From: Hydrogenophilales bacterium
GTDB lineage: Bacteria; Pseudomonadota; Gammaproteobacteria; Burkholderiales; Thiobacillaceae
DNA length: 64,000 bases
Assembly (NCBI GenBank): GCA_016703155.1
Contig: JADJCP010000001.1
Location: 248,001 to 312,000, forward strand
Direction of reading: 5' to 3'
Made by a program: the position numbers and the translations under genes. Of this stretch, positions 45,101 to 55,604 are shown piece by piece (position 1 is the first letter of the stretch; every line of letters starts with the position of its first letter). A model generated the notes under the pieces. The model did no database searches. It was not told the origin of the DNA and saw only the letters and a list, made by a program, of their open reading frames with translations.

Positions 45101-48100
45101 TGTCGCTGTAGGGCGCGCCATTGCTGGTCAGCGTGCCGCTCAGCGTGAAGGTCTCGTTCGGCTCGTCCGTCGTGTCGTTGAAGGTGTCGGTCTTCACCAG
45201 CACCCGGCTGTCGCCCGGGTTGACCGCGAACGCCGTGCCTTCCGTGGCGTTGTTCCGGTGGTGCCGTTGTCCAGGCTGTACTGGAAGGTGGTCACCTTGT
45301 AGTCGGTGCCTTCCGTCGCCGGATTCACCCCGGATTGCGCCATGGTCAGCGTCAGCGTGCCGCCCACCGCTACCCCGGTCAGGTTGACGCCAAAGATCGC
45401 GTCGTCACCTTCCGGTACCGTGATGTCGCCAATCCCGTTGTTGGCCGGGTCGCCCACCGTGATGGTCGGCGTGTCGTTGTCGATGATCGTCGCGATGCCG
45501 CTGTCGCTGTAGGGCGCGCCATTGCTGGTCAGCGTGCCGCTCAGCGTGAAGGTCTCGTTCGGCTCGTCCGTCGTGTCGTTGAAGGTGTCGGTCTTCACCA
45601 GCACCTGGCTGTCGCCCGGGTTGACCGCGAACGCCGTGCCTTCCGTGGCGTTGTTCCGGTGGTGCCGTTGTCCAGGCTGTACTGGAAGGTGGTCACCTTG
45701 TAGTCGGTGCCTTCCGTCGCCGGATTCACCCCGGATTGCGCCATGGTCAGCGTCAGCGTGCCGCCCACCGCCACCCCGGTCAGGTTGACGCCAAAGATCG
45801 CGTCGTCACCTTCCGGTACCGTGATGTCGCCAATCCCGTTGTTGGCCGGGTCGCCCACCGTGATGGTCGGCGTGTCGTTGTCGATGATCGTCGCGATGCC
45901 GCTGTCGCTGTAGGGCGCGCCATTGCTGGTCAGCGTGCCGCTCAGCGTGAAGGTCTCGTTCGGCTCGTCCGTCGTGTCGTTGAAGGTGTCGGTCTTCACC
46001 AGCACCTGGCTGTCGCCCGGGTTGACCGCGAACGCCGTGCCTTCCGTGGCGTTGTTCCGGTGGTGCCGTTGTCCAGGCTGTACTGGAAGGTGGTCACCTT
46101 GTAGTCGGTGCCTTCCGTCGCCGGATTCACCCCGGATTGCGCCATGGTCAGCGTCAGCGTGCCGCCCACCGCTACCCCGGTCAGGTTGACGCCAAAGATC
46201 GCGTCGTCACCTTCCGGTACCGTGATGTCGCCAATCCCGTTGTTGGCCGGGTCGCCCACCGTGATGGTCGGCGTGTCGTTGTCGATGATCGTCGCGATGC
46301 CGCTGTCGCTGTAGGGCGCGCCATTGCTGGTCAGCGTGCCGCTCAGCGTGAAGGTCTCGTTCGGCTCGTCCGTCGTGTCGTTGAAGGTGTCGGTCTTCAC
46401 CAGCACCTGGCTGTCGCCCGGGTTGACCGCGAACGCCGTGCCTTCCGTGGCGTTGTTCCAGGTGGTGCCGTTGTCCAGGCTGTACTGGAAGGTGGTCACC
46501 TTGTAGTCGGTGCCTTCCGTCGCCGGATTCACCCCGGATTGCGCCATGGTCAGCGTCAGCGTGCCGCCCACCGCTACCCCGGTCAGGTTGACGCCAAAGA
46601 TCGCGTCGTCACCTTCCGGTACCGTGATGTCGCCAATCCCGTTGTTGGCCGGGTCGCCCACCGGCGATGGTCGGCGTGTCGTTGTCGATGATCGTCGCGA
46701 TGCCGCTGTCGCTGTAGGGCGCGCCATTGCTGGTCAGCGTGCCGCTCAGCGTGAAGGTCTCGTTCGGCTCGTCCGTCGTGTCGTTGAAGGTGTCGGTCTT
46801 CACCAGCACCTGGCTGTCGCCCAGGTTGACCGCGAACGCCGTGCCTTCCGTGGCGTTGTTCCAGGTGGTGCCGTTGTCCAGGCTGTACTGGAAGGTGGTC
46901 ACCTTGTAGTCGGTGCCTTCCGTCGCCGGATTCACCCCGGATTGCGCCATGGTCAGCGTCAGCGTGCCGCCCACCGCTACCCCGGTCAGGTTGACGCCAA
47001 AGATCGCGTCGTCACCTTCCGGTACCGTGATGTCGCCAATCCCGTTGTTGGCCGGGTCGCCCACCGTGATGGTCGGCGTGTCGTTGTCGATGATCGTCGC
47101 GATGCCGCTGTCGCTGTAGGGCGCGCCATTGCTGGTCAGCGTGCCGCTCAGCGTGAAGGTCTCGTTCGGCTCGTCCGTCGTGTCGTTGAAGGTGTCGGTC
47201 TTCACCAGCACCTGGCTGTCGCCCGGGTTGACCGCGAACGCCGTGCCTTCCGTGGCGTTGTTCCGGTGGTGCCGTTGTCCAGGTTGTACTGGAAGGTCGT
47301 CACCTTGTAGTCGGTGCCTTCCGTCGCCGGATTCACCCCGGATTGCGCCATGGTCAGCGTCAGCGTGCCGCCCACCGCTACCCCGGTCAGGTTGACGCCA
47401 AAGATCGCGTCGTCACCTTCCGGTACGTGATGTCGCCAATCCCGTTGTTGGCCGGGTCGCCCACCGTGATGCTCGGCGTGTCGTTGTCGATGATCGTCGC
47501 GATGCCGCTGTCGCTGTAGGGCGCGCCATTGCTGGTCAGCGTGCCGCTCAGCGTGAAGGTCTCGTTCGGCTCGTCCGTCGTGTCGTTGAAGGTGTCGGTC
47601 TTCACCAGCACCTGGCTGTCGCCCGGGTTGACCGCGAACGCCGTGCCTTCCGTGGCGTTGTTCCGTGGTGCCGTTGTCCAGGCTGTACTGGAAGGTGGTC
47701 ACCTTGTAGTCGGTGCCTTCCGTCGCCGGATTCACCCCGGATTGCGCCATGGTCAGCGTCAGCGTGCCGCCCACCGCTACCCCGGTCAGGTTGACGCCAA
47801 AGATCGCGTCGTCACCTTCCGGTACCGTGATGTCGCCAATCCCGTTGTTGGCCGGGTCGCCCACCGTGATGGTCGGCGTGTCGTTGTCGATGATCGTCGC
47901 GATGCCGCTGTCGCTGTAGGGCGCGCCATTGCTGGTCAGCGTGCCGCTCAGCGTGAAGGTCTCGTTCGGCTCGTCCGTCGTGTCGTTGAAGGTGTCGGTC
48001 TTCACCAGCACCTGGCTGTCGCCCGGGTTGACCGCGAACGCCGTGCCTTCCGTGGCGTTGTTCCGGTGGTGCCGTTGTCCAGGCTGTACTGGAAGGTGGT

Positions 48101-51100
48101 CACCTTGTAGTCGGTGCCTTCCGTCGCCGGATTCACCCCCGGATTGCGCCATGGTCAGCGTCAGCGTGCCGCCCACCGCTACCCCGGTCAGGGTTGACGC
48201 CAAAGATCGCGTCGTCACCTTCCGGTACCGTGATGTCGCCAATCCCGTTGTTGGCCGGGTCGCCCACCGTGATGGTCGGCGTGTCGTTGTCGATGATCGT
48301 CGCGATGCCGCTGTCGCTGTAGGGCGCGCCATTGCTGGTCAGCGTGCCGCTCAGCGTGAAGGTCTCGTTCGGCTCGTCCGTCGTGTCGTTGAAGGTGTCG
48401 GTCTTCACCAGCACCTGGCTGTCGCCCAGGTTGACCGCGAACGCCGTGCCTTCCGTGGCGTTGTTCCAGGTGGTGCCGTTGTCCAGGCTGTACTGGAAGG
48501 TGGTCACCTTGTAGTCGGTGCCTTCCGTCGCCGGATTCACCCCGGATTGCGCCATGGTCAGCGTCAGCGTGCCGCCCACCGCTACCCCGGTCAGGTTGAC
48601 GCCAAAGATCGCGTCGTCACCTTCCGGTACCGTGATGTCGCCAATCCCGTTGTTGGCCGGGTCGCCCACCGTGATGGTCGGCGTGTCGTTGTCGATGATC
48701 GTCGCGATGCCGCTGTCGCTGTAGGGCGCGCCATTGCTGGTCAGCGTGCCGCTCAGCGTGAAGGTCTCGTTCGGCTCGTCCGTCGTGTCGTTGAAGGTGT
48801 CGGTCTTCACCAGCCCTGGCTGTCGCCCGGGTTGACCGCGAACGCCGTGCCTTCCGTGGCGTTGTTCCAGGGTGGTGCCGTTGTCCAGGCTGTACTGGAA
48901 GGTGGTCACCTTGTAGTCGGTGCCTTCCGTCGCCGGATTCACCCCGGATTGCGCCATGGTCAGCGTCAGCGTGCCGCCCACCGCTACCCCGGTCAGGTTG
49001 ACGCCAAAGATCGCGTCGTCACCTTCCGGTACCGTGATGTCGCCAATCCCGTTGTTGGCCGGGTCGCCCACCGTGATGGTCGGCGTGTCGTTGTCGATGA
49101 TCGTCGCGATGCCGCTGTCGCTGTAGGGCGCGCCATTGCTGGTCAGCGTGCCGCTCAGCGTGAAGGTCTCGTTCGGCTCGTCCGTCGTGTCGTTGAAGGT
49201 GTCGGTCTTCACCAGCACCTGGCTGTCGCCCGGGTTGACCGCGAACGCCGTGCCTTCCGTGGCGTTGTTCCGGTGGTGCCGTTGTCCAGGCTGTACTGGA
49301 AGGTGGTCACCTTGTAGTCGGTGCCTTCCGTCGCCGGATTCACCCCGGATTGCGCCATGGTCAGCGTCAGCGTGCCGCCCACCGCTGCCCCGGTCAGGTT
49401 GACGCCAAAGATCGCGTCGTCACCTTCCGGTACCGTGATGTCGCCAATCCCGTTGTTGGCCGGGTCGCCCACCGTGATGGTCGGCGTGTCGTTGTCGATG
49501 ATCGTCGCGATGCCGCTGTCGCTGTAGGGGCGCGCCATTGCTGGTCAGCGTGCCGCTCAGCGTGAAGGTCTCGTTCGGCTCGTCCGTCGTGTCGTTGAAG
49601 GTGTCGGTCTTCACCAGCACCTGGCTGTCGCCCGGGTTGACCGCGAACGCCGTGCCTTCCGTGGCGTTGTTCCAGGTGGTGCCGTTGTCCAGGCTGTACT
49701 GGAAGGTGGTCACCTTGTAGTCGGTGCCTTCCGTCGCCGGATTCACCCCGGATTGCGCCATGGTCAGCGTCAGCGTGCCGCCCACCGCTACCCCGGTCAG
49801 GTTGACGCCAAAGATCGCGTCGTCACCTTCCGGTACCGTGATGTCGCCAATCCCGTTGTTGGCCGGGTCGCCCACCGTGATGGTCGGCGTGTCGTTGTCG
49901 ATGATCGTCGCGATGCCGCTGTCGCTGTAGGGCGCGCCATTGCTGGTCAGCGTGCCGCTCAGCGTGAAGGTCTCGTTCGGCTCGTCCGTCGTGTCGTTGA
50001 AGGTGTCGGTCTTCACCAGCACCTGGCTGTCGCCCGGGTTGACCGCGAACGCCGTGCCTTCCGTGGCGTTGTTCCAGGTGGTGCCGTTGTCCAGGCTGTA
50101 CTGGAAGGTGGTCACCTTGTAGTCGGTGCCTTCCGTCGCCGGATTCACCCCGGATTGCGCCATGGTCAGCGTCAGCGTGCCGCCCACCGCTACCCCGGTC
50201 AGGTTGACGCCAAAGATCGCGTCGTCACCTTCCGGTACCGTGATGTCGCCAATCCCGTTGTTGGCCGGGTCGCCCACCGTGATGGTCGGCGTGTCGTTGT
50301 CGATGATCGTCGCGATGCCGCTGTCGCTGTAGGGCGCGCCATTGCTGGTCAGCGTGCCGCTCAGCGTGAAGGTCTCGTTCGGCTCGTCCGTCGTGTCGTT
50401 GAAGGTGTCGGTCTTCACCAGCACCTGGCTGTCGCCCGGGTTGACCGCGAACGCCGTGCCTTCCGTGGCGTTGTTCCGGTGGTGCCGTTGTCCAGGCTGT
50501 ACTGGAAGGTGGTCACCTTGTAGTCGGCGCCTTCCGTCGCCGGATTCACCCCGGATTGCGCCATGGTCAGCGTCAGCGTGCCGCCCACCGCTACCCCGGT
50601 CAGGTTGACGCCAAAGATCGCGTCGTCACCTTCCAGGCCGTGATGTCGCCAATCACGTTGTCGGCGGGGTCGCACACCGTGATGGTCGGCGTGTCGTTGT
50701 CGATGATCGTCGCGATGCCGCTGTCGCTGTAGGGCGCGCCATTGCTGGTCAGCGTGCCGCTCAGCGTGAAGGTCTCGTTCGGCTCGTCCGTCGTGTCGTT
50801 GAAGGTGTCGGTCTTCACCAGCACCTGGCTGTCGCCCGGGTTGACCGCGAACGCCGTGCCTTCCGTGGCGTTGTTCCGTGGTGCCGTTGTCCAGGCTGTA
50901 CTGGAAGGTGGTCACCTTGTAGTCGGTGCCTTCCGTCGCCGGATTCACCCCGGATTGCGCCATGGTCAGCGTCAGCGTGCCGCCCACCGCTACCCCGGTC
51001 AGGTTGACGCCAAAGATCGCGTCGTCACCTTCCGGTACCGTGATGTCGCCAATCCCGTTATTGGCCGGGTCGCCCACCGTGATGGTCGGCGTGTCGTTGT

Positions 51101-53456
51101 CGATGATCGTCGCGATGCCGCTGTCGCTGTAGGGCGCGCCATTGCTGGTCAGCGTGCCGCTCAGCGTGAAGGTCTCGTTCGGCTCGTCCGTCGTGTCGTT
51201 GAAGGTGTCGGTCTTCACCAGCACCTGGCTGTCGCCCGGTTGACCGCGAACGCCGTGCCTTCCGTGGCGTTGTTCCGTGGTGCCGTTGTCCAGGCTGTAC
51301 TGGAAGGTGGTCACCTTGTAGTCGGTGCCTTCCGTCGCCGGATTCACCCCGGATTGCGCCATGGTCAGCGTCAGCGTGCCGCCCACCGCTACCCCGGTCA
51401 GGTTGACGCCAAAGATCGCGTCGTCACCTTCCGGTACCGTGATGTCGCCAATCCCGTTGTTGGCCGGGTCGCCCACCGTGATGGTCGGCGTGTCGTTGTC
51501 GATGATCGTCGCGATGCCGCTGTCGCTGTAGGGCGCGCCATTGCTGGTCAGCGTGCCGCTCAGCGTGAAGGTCTCGTTCGGCTCGTCCGTCGTGTCGTTG
51601 AAGGTGTCGGTCTTCACCAGCACCTGGCTGTCGCCCGGGTTGACCGCGAACGCCGTGCCTTCCGTGGCGTTGTTCCCGGTGGTGCCGTTGTCGGGCTGTA
51701 CTGGAAGGTGGTCACCTTGGTCGGTGCCTTCCGTCGCCGGATTCACCCCGGATTGCGCCATGGTCAGCGTCAGCGTGCCGCCCACCGCTACCCCGGTCAG
51801 GTTGACGCCAAAGATCGCGTCGTCACCTTCCGGTACCGTGATGTCGCCAATCGACATCGTGGGGATAGCGTCGTTTGCCCCATTGATCGTAATGGTCAGC
51901 GTTGCCGTACCCAAGTCACCATCGTTGTCACGCATGGTGTAGGTGAAGGTTTCGGTGAGGGTTTCGCCGTCGTTAAGGGCGTCCACAGCAGGATTGTCGG
52001 GATTCACGACATAGGTATAGGACCCGTCCGGGTTGCGCACGATGGTGCCGTATTGGGGCGCCTCGCCACCCCAACTGACAAATGCCTTGGCTTGGTCGGC
52101 GTTGGCGTCGTCGTTGTCCAGCACGTTGCCACTGGTCTCGAAGGGGCCGTCTTCGCCCACGGAGCCTGCATCGTCAGCCGCTTGCGGCAGGTCGTCCAGA
52201 ATACGGATGGTGAGTGTGTCTGAGCCGCTGTCGCCGTCCTCATCGGTCACGACGATGGGGAAATCCTCGAATAGCTGACCATCGTTGGCGGGCTTGTCGT
52301 GGAATTCGTTGTCGTTGAGTGTGTAGGTGTAGGTGATCTCGCCAGTGGCGGGGTTGAAACCGGTGATGGTGAGGGTATTTCCCAGCGGGGTGGTCGCGCT
52401 ACCGCCGACGAAGGCGCCATCGACGATGACCGGGATGCCACCCACGCTAACGCTTTGCAAACCATCCGGGGCGCTAACGCTGAAGCTGCCCGCCTGGGTC
52501 AGGGCCGGAATGTTGGGACTGCTGCCATCCGACAGATTGGCTTCGTTGACGCTGGCGTCGCCGCCGTTCGCCTGGCTGGTCAGGCCGGTGATGACGATGG
52601 GATCATCCACACCGTTGATGATGATGGTCAGCGTCGAGGTATCGAATCCGCCCGCGCCATCGGTGATGGTGTATTCGAAGACCTCGTTCAGGGTCTCGGT
52701 GTCACCCAGGCCCTGGACTTGGGGATTGGCATTGTTGAGGGTGTAGGTGTAGCTGCCGTCGGCATTGAGAACCAGCGTACCCCACTTGCCTTGTATGGTA
52801 GTGCCGGGGGCATTGCCCGCGACATCGGTCACGGTGAGGGGGTCGCCATTCGGGTCCGTGTCGTCGCTGTCGGGGATTTCCGAACCGGCGCCGGAGATGA
52901 CATTACCGGTAACGCTGGTTTCGCCTTCATCCAGGGTTTGCAGATCGGGATCCGCCTGCGGAGGCTGCTGGCCAACGCCACCTTGAATGGTGTCGATGGA
53001 CTCGGACTTCAGGGGGGTATATTCAAACGATAATGGATTAACGTTCTCGACGATCCGGAGCAGTCGTACGAAGTCGTGGCCTTCGCCTTCGCCGCCGCCG
53101 CCCAGACCCGCCGCGGTCTCTTCCAGTTGTTCGTCGATCGCGCCGCCTTTTTCAATGGCCTTGACGATCTGGTCGATCTCGGCCTTGTCGAAGGCTGCGT
53201 CCTTGATGTCGACAGGCTTGGCATGCGCCACGTCAGGCCCCATCAAATAGGTCTCGTTGGGGTTCACCGTCAGCAGTTTGCCATCCGCGAATGCCAACTC
53301 GACATGGCCACCGGGCATGGTGATGATGGTTTCACCTTCGAGGATCACATCACCCGCGAAGAGCCTGCGCATCTGACCCTGTGGGTTGCGCGCATAGGCT
53401 TCGCCTTCGACGGAAACGACGGTGGCGACGGCATTGGGGGTGTTATTGATGGCCAT
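39122..53456 (-). CDS. Giant LapA-like retained adhesin, frame broken by many indels in its repeats
   Basis: About 14.3 kb, about 4780 residues if intact. The ATG at 53454-53456 follows GGAG by six bases. N-terminus: retention module (VVSVEGEAYARNPQGQMRRL, HVELAFADGKLLTVNPNETY), with TAAG at residues 114-117 as LapG-type cleavage site. Next come VCBS/cadherin-like domains (to about 51,860), 21 Calx-beta-like units (43.4-51.85 kb), a vWA domain (about 42,980-42,390; MIDAS DVSGS), RTX repeats (40,885-39,430) and a C-terminal T1SS signal. It would be held in the outer membrane by its N-terminus and bind surfaces. The N-terminal 600 residues and the C-terminal 1492 residues are open; in between the frame is lost repeatedly by indels of one or two bases. 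Confidence 0.85.
39430..40885 (-). repeat. RTX nonapeptide repeats of the adhesin
   Basis: Clusters of GGxGxDxLx, such as GGAGNDVLIGGGGND and GGTGDDTLTG, alternate with about 50-residue linkers that repeat DTVSYANATGAVTVDLS and NVENVTGSAFNDVLTGDG. They bind calcium and fold after export. Confidence 0.92.
43400..51855 (-). repeat. 21 tandem 402-bp Calx-beta-like units
   Basis: The anchor GATCGTCGCGATGCC recurs at 43481, 43881, 44283, 44684, 45084, 45485, 45886, 46287, 46690, 47092, 47492, 47892, 48295, 48697, 49099, 49500, 49903, 50305, 50705, 51105 and 51504: 21 copies, spaced 399-403. An intact unit is 402 bases (134 residues): GDPANNGIGDITVPEGDD, FQYSLDNGTTWNNATEGT, LVKTDTFNDTTDEPNETF. Units are nearly identical at DNA level apart from short indels, which implies recent amplification or ongoing homogenisation. 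The first and last units are more divergent. Confidence 0.95.
53106..53117 (-). other. LapG-type cleavage motif TAAG in the retention module
   Basis: Codons for T-A-A-G within EETAAGLGGGG, 114 residues from the start, close to the 107-110 position known for LapA. The following Gly-rich linker fits an exposed site. LapG and LapD themselves are not in the window. Confidence 0.75.
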
Positions 53457-53538
53457 GGTGTACTCCATTCGAGTCGGATTGCTGATGCGTCATATGAAAC
53501 GCCAGGACAAGCAAGAAAAATATTGGACTAAAGGACAA

Positions 53539-54192
53539 TCAGGGACCGGTGCCGTATTTCAGGCTAATACCCGAGGTGTCGCGGCTATTCACCAACAACG
53601 CCAGTTGCACCCGGTCACGCACGCCCAGATGTTCGAAAATAGAGGATAGATGCGCTTTGACGGTACGCTCGGTAATCGCCAATGCGCGCGCCACTTCCTT
53701 GTTTGAGGCACCTCTGGCGACGGCAACGGCCACTTCTTTCTGGCGAGGACTGAGGCTTTCCAGATTATCGTTGGAGGCGGGTTCGGCCATCAGTGGCTGC
53801 AACGCACCGAGGAGCCTTTGCTTGAGTTCTCGACCCACCCAGATTCCGCCATTCTCGACCACAAGGGAAATCTGCCGCAGGAGTTCGGGCGCGGCCAGTG
53901 TGTTGGTGTAGCCGGAAGCACCGGCTTGCAGCGCGAGGTAGCCTTCCGGTTCGCTGGGCACATTGGCCAGAACGACGATGGGACAGCCGGGCGCGGCATG
54001 TAACACCGATTCGATGATTCCCGCAAGGTCGTCTGATGAGGCATCGACATGCAGCCATATCAGCGCCGCGCCCGCCTTGCAGAGATGCGGCCTCTTGACC
54101 GCCGACGGCATCTTTACCTCTGCCTCCGGGAAGGCATCCAACCAGCGAGGCAGAGGCTCGTGCCGGTTTGTGAGGAAAATATGTCGTTTCAT
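53539..54192 (-). CDS. LuxR/NarL-type regulator with degenerate receiver
   Basis: 217 residues. The C-terminal LuxR helix-turn-helix (about 148-205) is complete: LSPRQKEVAVAVARGASNKEVA, ALAITERTVKAHLSSIFEHLGV. The N-terminal half has the receiver fold outline, but the phospho-acceptor position reads ALIWLHVDA without the usual aspartate after the strand, and GASGYTNTLAAP lacks the conserved lysine. It is therefore probably phosphorylation-independent, like CsgD or BapR-type biofilm regulators. It lies two bases from the adaptor gene and 82 bases before the adhesin, so it probably controls the adhesin (inference). Confidence 0.87.
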   Translation of the reverse strand: MKRHIFLTNRHEPLPRWLDAFPEAEVKMPSAVKRPHLCKAGAALIWLHVDASSDDLAGIIESVLHAAPGCPIVVLANVPSEPEGYLALQAGASGYTNTLAAPELLRQISLVVENGGIWVGRELKQRLLGALQPLMAEPASNDNLESLSPRQKEVAVAVARGASNKEVARALAITERTVKAHLSSIFEHLGVRDRVQLALLVNSRDTSGISLKYGTGP

Positions 54193-54193
54193 G

Positions 54194-55604
54194 TCAACGC
54201 TCCGTTAAAGCTCGTTGATGTGCCCGCAGGACTGGCTTGAGCAGGTAGGAAAGCACGCTCTTTTTGCCAGTCTGGATATCCACCTGGGCCTGCATGCCCG
54301 GGATGATAGGCAGGTTCTTGCCTAGACTTGATTTCAGGGTATGAACCCGGACGTTATAAAAGACGTTGCCTTTTTCATCCATTACCGTGTCGGCGCCGAG
54401 GTGGTCGACCACGGCATCCAGACTCCCGTAAATTGCGAAATCGTATGCGGTGAAGCGTACCTTGCCCACTTGGCCGGGACGCAGGAAGGCGATGTCCTTG
54501 GGGAGTATCTGCACTTCGAGCATCAAGGCGTCTTCCAGAGGGACGATCTCGATCACATCCTTGCCCGGCTGGACGACGCCCCCACGGTATTCACCAGGAG
54601 ACGCTTGACGGTACCTTTCACCGGAGATTTCAGCGCCGCTTGCTTGACCCGGTCGGACAGCGCGGTGCTGCCCTCCGAGAGGCTGTTGATCTTGGCCACG
54701 ACATCGGCCATTTCGTTGCGTGCCTCGCCACGAAAATTGAGTTCCACCTCCTGGACCTTGCGGTTGGCCTCGGAGATCGCCGCCTGGATGCGATCAAGCT
54801 GCGCCGCCGCCTGATCGCGATCGCCCTTATAGCGACTGACGTCGCGTTGCAGGCGCAGCAATTCCACTTCGGACACCGCACCGGAGCCGACCAGTGGCTG
54901 AGTAACCGCCAGTTCCCGAGAGGTCAGTTCATAGCCGTGTGTCGCCTGATCCCGGCGGGCGCGTACCTCGATAAGTTCCTGGCTGCGCTGAGCCAATTGC
55001 TGCCGGGCAATGCCGAGCTGAGCATCCAGTTCACTCCGGCGGGCGTTATAGAGCATGCGCTCCTGTTCGCCCAATGCCGGATCCTCCTTGAGCACTTCCG
55101 GCGGCACCGCGAAGGTGCTGCCCTCTCCGCAAGCGCACGCAGGCGCGCGGCCTTGGCGAGCAAAGCGAGATATTGCGCCTGATTTTCCCGGAAGGAGGAG
55201 GTAAAACGAGTCTCATCGATGTTCAACAGGAGTTGCCCCGCCTCGACCACCTGACCCTCGCGGACATGAATGGCCGAAACGATGCCGCCATCGACCGATT
55301 GCAAAACCTGAAGCTGACGTGACGGGATAACCTTTCCAGTACCTCGGGTAAATTCATCCACCTGGGCAAGGGCCGCCCAGATCAGCAGGGCGATGAGGAT
55401 ATACAACAGCCAGCGCAGTACTGCCCGGGCACGTAACGGCTCCTGATGCAGCCGCGCCCACTCGGCATCGCTTACCCAGTCGAGATGCTCTTCAGGGCGG
55501 TCAGGCACCCAGCGCCCGAACAGATGGTCCATGACGCCACGGGCACGTGGTGACTTGCCGATGCGGTTGACCAGACCGTAAGCCTTGTCGAAACGCTCTT
55601 GCAT
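54194..55604 (-). CDS. HlyD-family type I secretion adaptor, with two 1-base deletions
   Basis: About 470 residues when two single G deletions are repaired: at 55121-55123 (restoring LRALAERGSTFAVPPEVL) and at 54579-54583 (restoring NTVGGVVQPGKDVIEIVP). N-terminal cytoplasmic segment, one transmembrane helix (AVLRWLLYILIALLIWAAL), lipoyl-like domain (VIPSRQLQVLQSVDGGIV), long coiled-coil hairpin (LDAQLGIARQQLAQRSQELIE and following), and the C-terminal beta barrel with MQAQVDIQTGKKSVLSYLLKP. LapC-type membrane fusion protein linking the ABC pump to TolC. The ATG at 55604 directly abuts the ABC gene stop. Confidence 0.85.

Noticed and set aside
44104..51531. Many identical 60-88 residue plus-strand ORFs
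   Set aside because: Antisense copies generated by the tandem 402-bp units, not a gene family.
43400..51855. CRISPR-like array
   Set aside because: Repeats are 402 bases long and directly adjacent, without short repeats or unique spacers, and they encode protein.
43400..51855. Programmed frameshifting in the adhesin
   Set aside because: Lesions differ in size (-2, -1, +1) between otherwise identical units, which does not suit a programmed signal.
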